From assembly GCA_031267635.1 (NCBI GenBank), contig JAIRYX010000158.1:1-8600 (forward strand): a DNA stretch of 8,600 bases. Direction: 5' to 3'. Made by a program: the position numbers and the translations under genes. This stretch comes from Planctomycetaceae bacterium. GTDB lineage: Bacteria > Planctomycetota > Planctomycetia > Pirellulales > Thermoguttaceae. How positions within the stretch are numbered: the stretch's first letter is position 1; each line of letters begins with the position of its first letter. The notes under the pieces were generated by a model. It was not told the origin of the DNA, did no database searches, and was given only the letters and a program-made list of their open reading frames with translations. Shown one piece after another: positions 6,471 through 8,600 of the stretch.

Positions 6471-7865
6471 TCATAGAAACAGTATCTTCTGGACTTTTTT
6501 TATATCAACGTTTGCGGGGGCGGCTTGATCGTTTAGGGCGGTGGCGGCGAGAACGCCTACGCCGGCTCCGATTGCCATGCAGATATTCTGAACCCGATAA
6601 CTCGAATGTGCCTCGTGCGTGCCGCTAATACAACGCCCCGCAACAAGAAGTCCGTCAACCTTTTGCGGAATTACACATGTTGCCGGAATTTCGTAAGGTT
6701 TGACCTGTCCCGCTGTTCCTTGAACTTGATCGTGGCTCTGGTTTTCCGCTTGACCGCCGCCCGCCGGATTGTGAATATCCAAACTGAAACGAGCGTCCCG
6801 AACAATCGCGTTGTCCCACTTTCGACCCGTAACAAGGTCTTCACGCTTCAATTGCTCAAGCCCGCGAATCCGCCGCGTTTCACGAACTCCAATCACCGAC
6901 GGCATGTGCGAAACGTAAATGTTCTCGTAACCCGGCAAATATTTACGCATAAAATCAACAACCTGAAACGCCTGACGACGACATTCCAATTCGGCTTTGG
7001 TCAAATCTTCGACTTTTGTTCCGAAAAGACCGTTGATTTGTGTTGCGTTGACGCAGGCTTTGCCGCGCCGTCCCATTTTATAAGTACGCACAACTCCAAC
7101 CGTTTCGGGAAGTTCGCCGTTCTTTTGGGCGCGGGTGGTTACGGTTTCCCACGTTTCATTGCCGCCGATTTTTGTAGCCCGTGCCGATTGTTCGCTGCCG
7201 GAATATTGAGCGTTGTCGCCGACACCTTCGATAGCAAACATAATCGACATCGGTTGGACAAGACCATCGCCTTCACGTCCCATATCGCAAGGAACACCGG
7301 CAAAAAACGCAACATCAGCGTCGCCGGTTGCGTCGATGACGAGGTTGGCACGCACGGTGAGCGTTCCTTCTTTTGAGATTGCTTTAACGCCGACAATCCG
7401 GTTGCCGTCCATGATTGCTTCGGTTGCCCAAGCGTGGAGCAAAATCTTCGCGCCGGCTTGTTCCAGAAAATCGGCGTAATGCAAATCCGCTCTTTCGGGA
7501 TCGAAGTTGTTCCCGCCGATTTTAGCGTGAACCTCTTTAACAAACGGACTGCTAACCCCGCCCATCAAGGGCCAAACTCTTGCGTTAATTCCCATTCCGC
7601 CGAGCCGCCCGTAACGTTCCAAGATCAACACCTTCCGCCCAAGCCGTGCCGCGTTGACCGCAGCGGCAAAACCGGCAGGACCTCCGCCGCAAACCAAAAT
7701 CTCTGTTTCAAAGGCAAGGTTGGAATTGGGAGGAGCCGCCGTTACGGTTTGCGCTTGCGATGATGCTTGCTCTTGTGCCGTTACCGCGTTCAAACTCAAA
7801 ACGCCCGCCGCCGTCGTACCGGCTAACGCCCCCAATAACCGGCGACGATTGATTTTCATTGTCAT
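6471..7865 (-). CDS. Tat-exported FAD-dependent oxidoreductase (FAD_oxidored family)
   Basis: The 464-residue protein begins with a twin-arginine signal: N6-R7-R8-R9-L10-L11, a hydrophobic stretch, and a likely cleavage after VTA at residue 30. It would therefore be folded with FAD in the cytoplasm and exported. The FAD-binding motif is ILVCGGGPAGFAAA (G60-x-G62-x-x-G65) with E83 in VLILERYGRLGG, and VIDATGDADVAFFAGVPC follows. The C-terminus has LLVAGRCISGTHEAHSSYRVQ and AIGAGVGVLAA, the usual second FAD-contact region. This matches the FAD_oxidored (PF12831-type) family, whose substrates are mostly unknown. ATG 7865 is preceded by AAAGGA with 8 bases between; an ATG two codons on (7859) is the alternative. 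Just upstream are two copies of an imperfect repeat, GTTAAAAGGT and AGTAAAAGGT (plus strand 7883-7906), of unknown meaning. The gene stands alone, and its coding sequence is more GC-rich than the left half of the window. Confidence 0.93.
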   Translation of the reverse strand: MTMKINRRRLLGALAGTTAAGVLSLNAVTAQEQASSQAQTVTAAPPNSNLAFETEILVCGGGPAGFAAAVNAARLGRKVLILERYGRLGGMGINARVWPLMGGVSSPFVKEVHAKIGGNNFDPERADLHYADFLEQAGAKILLHAWATEAIMDGNRIVGVKAISKEGTLTVRANLVIDATGDADVAFFAGVPCDMGREGDGLVQPMSIMFAIEGVGDNAQYSGSEQSARATKIGGNETWETVTTRAQKNGELPETVGVVRTYKMGRRGKACVNATQINGLFGTKVEDLTKAELECRRQAFQVVDFMRKYLPGYENIYVSHMPSVIGVRETRRIRGLEQLKREDLVTGRKWDNAIVRDARFSLDIHNPAGGGQAENQSHDQVQGTAGQVKPYEIPATCVIPQKVDGLLVAGRCISGTHEAHSSYRVQNICMAIGAGVGVLAATALNDQAAPANVDIKKVQKILFL

Positions 7866-7879
7866 TGCTTTGTTCCTTT
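7866..7879 (-). promoter_or_regulatory. Ribosome binding site of the oxidoreductase gene
   Basis: AAAGGA on the minus strand (7874-7879) lies 8 bases before ATG 7865 and supports that start over the ATG at 7859. Confidence 0.6.
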
Positions 7880-7953
7880 ATTGTTAAAAGGTTTTTAGTA
7901 AAAGGTAAATTCAACAAACAGACACGATCTTTTGATATTTATCCCGCAGTTTC

Positions 7954-8053
7954 GGGGGATTTTTAACGCGAAAGACGCGAATGTTTCGCGAAAAAGCGCG
8001 AAAACCGGATATTCGCGTTCTTTCGCGTTAAAAAATGACTTTGTGAACGGCTA
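7954..8053. repeat. CGCGAA composite hairpin repeat, copy R1
   Basis: After GGGGGATTTTTAACGCG, the arm AACGCGAAAGACGCGAA (7965-7981) pairs with TTCGCGTTCTTTCGCGTT (8012-8029) with one extra base, and an inner TTTCGCG/CGCGAAA hairpin sits between. Then come an A-run and GTGAACGGCTA. Bases 7965-8003 are identical to 8561-8599 in copy R3. Confidence 0.9.
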
Positions 8054-8114
8054 CTTTCGCATTTCCGCAACTTTCCGGCAACCACTATAAACGACTTTTC
8101 GCATTTCCGCAACC

Positions 8115-8319
8115 TTATAGCGGACGGTTTAAATGATTTTCCGCCTTCCGCAGAATTATAGCGGACGGTTTAAATGATTTTCCGTATTCCGCAGAATTAT
8201 AGCGGACGGTTTAAATGATTTTCTGTCTTCCGCAGAATTATAACGGACGGTTTAAATGATTTTCTGTCTTCCGCAGAATTATAGCGGACGGTTTAAATGA
8301 TTTTCTGTCTTCCGCAGAA
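8115..8319 (+). repeat. Five tandem 41-bp repeats (minisatellite)
   Basis: Five head-to-tail units with exact 41-bp period start at 8115, 8156, 8197, 8238 and 8279. Each contains TTATAGCGGACGGTTTAAAT, then GATTTTC and TTCCGCAGA. The last three units are almost identical (one base differs, AACGG for AGCGG), while the first two vary around 8143-8146 and 8184-8187. Degenerate half-units flank the array (8084-8114 and 8320-8330). 41 is not a multiple of three and no frame runs through, so the array is non-coding. There are no unique spacers, so it is not a CRISPR array. Confidence 0.96.
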
Positions 8320-8323
8320 TTTC

Positions 8324-8459
8324 CAGCGGCACTTGATCGGGGGATTTTGAACGCGAAAGACGCGAAAAGAACGCGAAAGAACGCGAAAACCAGAATTTCG
8401 CGTTGTTCCGCGGAATTTTCGCGTGTTTCGCGTTAAAAAAACTACTTCGTGAACGGTTA
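8324..8459. repeat. CGCGAA composite hairpin repeat, copy R2
   Basis: It opens with a 43-bp segment (8324-8366) identical to 8535-8577. The arm AACGCGAAAGACGCGAA (8350-8366) pairs with TTCGCGTGTTTCGCGTT (8418-8434) with one mismatch. The loop holds further CGCGAA units. An A-run and GTGAACGG (8449-8456) follow, at nearly the same distance from the hairpin as in R1. Confidence 0.9.
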
Positions 8460-8534
8460 TTATTGCAACAAAGGCAACCACAAGGGTTGCCACTACGACA
8501 GATTGAAACGATTTTTTCGTTCCCGCAGACTTTT

Positions 8535-8600
8535 CAGCGGCACTTGATCGGGGGATTTTGAACGCGAAAGACGCGAATGTTTCGCGAAAAAGCGCGAAAT
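8535..8600. repeat. CGCGAA composite hairpin repeat, copy R3 (cut by the window end)
   Basis: It combines the first 43 bp of R2 (8535-8577) with the 39-bp left arm and inner hairpin of R1 (8561-8599). Its right arm lies beyond the window. Confidence 0.9.

Larger units (their letters stand above)
7866..8600. other. Repeat field upstream of the oxidoreductase, no gene seen
   Basis: About 735 bp hold the oxidoreductase leader, three CGCGAA composite hairpins and the 41-bp array. A 66-codon minus-strand frame at 8293-8493 is composed almost wholly of repeat sequence and is not called. The oxidoreductase promoter should lie between 7866 and about 7960, but no clear -35/-10 pair is evident. Confidence 0.75.

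Noticed and set aside
6606..7376. 256-codon plus-strand frame
   Set aside because: Antisense to the clearly recognised oxidoreductase; its composition is that of a shadow frame and it shows no motif.
7965..8029. Rho-independent terminator at the R1 hairpin
   Set aside because: A strong stem, but no T-run follows on either strand, and no gene ends there.
8115..8319. CRISPR array
   Set aside because: The whole 41-bp period is repeated; there are no unique spacers and no cas genes.
8115..8319. TATAAT -10 boxes on the minus strand in the array units
   Set aside because: The complement of ATTATA gives TATAAT in several units, but no -35-like hexamer lies 16-18 bases upstream and no gene is placed to use it.
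8293..8493. 66-codon minus-strand frame
   Set aside because: It is composed of hairpin and tandem-repeat sequence; the Arg/Phe-rich product simply reflects CGCGAA repeats.

Overview
The window holds four confident protein genes, one of them cut by the left edge, one unusual Rpn-type locus, and a large share of repeat-rich intergenic DNA. No rRNA, tRNA, CRISPR array or insertion sequence was found. The host is a bacterium. A Tat-secreted FAD oxidoreductase, wide spacing between genes and many family-specific intergenic palindromes would suit a Planctomycetota or related PVC-group member, perhaps gut-associated, but this is a low-confidence guess because no phylogenetic marker is present. The left part (about 1300-3190) looks more AT-rich than the trkA and oxidoreductase genes.

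Layout. 1-1300: an Rpn/PD-(D/E)XK nuclease gene, followed by a second, orphan copy of its 3' end. The two copies share 113 bp with 4 mismatches, then continue into two different but homologous 55-residue tails. The shared segment carries AGGAG and an ATG, so each tail could be translated as a separate small protein. E. coli rpn genes are known to make such a C-terminal protein as an antitoxin. This is the most interesting part of the window. 1301-1890: AT-rich, with no convincing gene. 1891-2919: a family 2 glycosyltransferase. 3188-4213: a family 8 glycosyltransferase. Both probably build surface polysaccharide or LPS. 4417-5766: trkA, the NAD-binding regulator of a Trk potassium transporter whose membrane subunit is not here. 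5767-6470: a convergent intergenic region with short palindromic repeats and a 166-bp hairpin. 6471-7865 (minus strand): a Tat-exported FAD-dependent oxidoreductase. 7866-8600: a repeat field with three CGCGAA-rich composite hairpins and an array of five 41-bp tandem repeats.

The genes do not form one operon or pathway. The glycosyltransferases are functionally related but 268 bp apart, and trkA and the oxidoreductase are independent units. The common theme is repeat activity: a duplicated gene end, three copies of a 54-60 bp palindromic element beside trkA and the oxidoreductase gene, a long hairpin, and local arrays.
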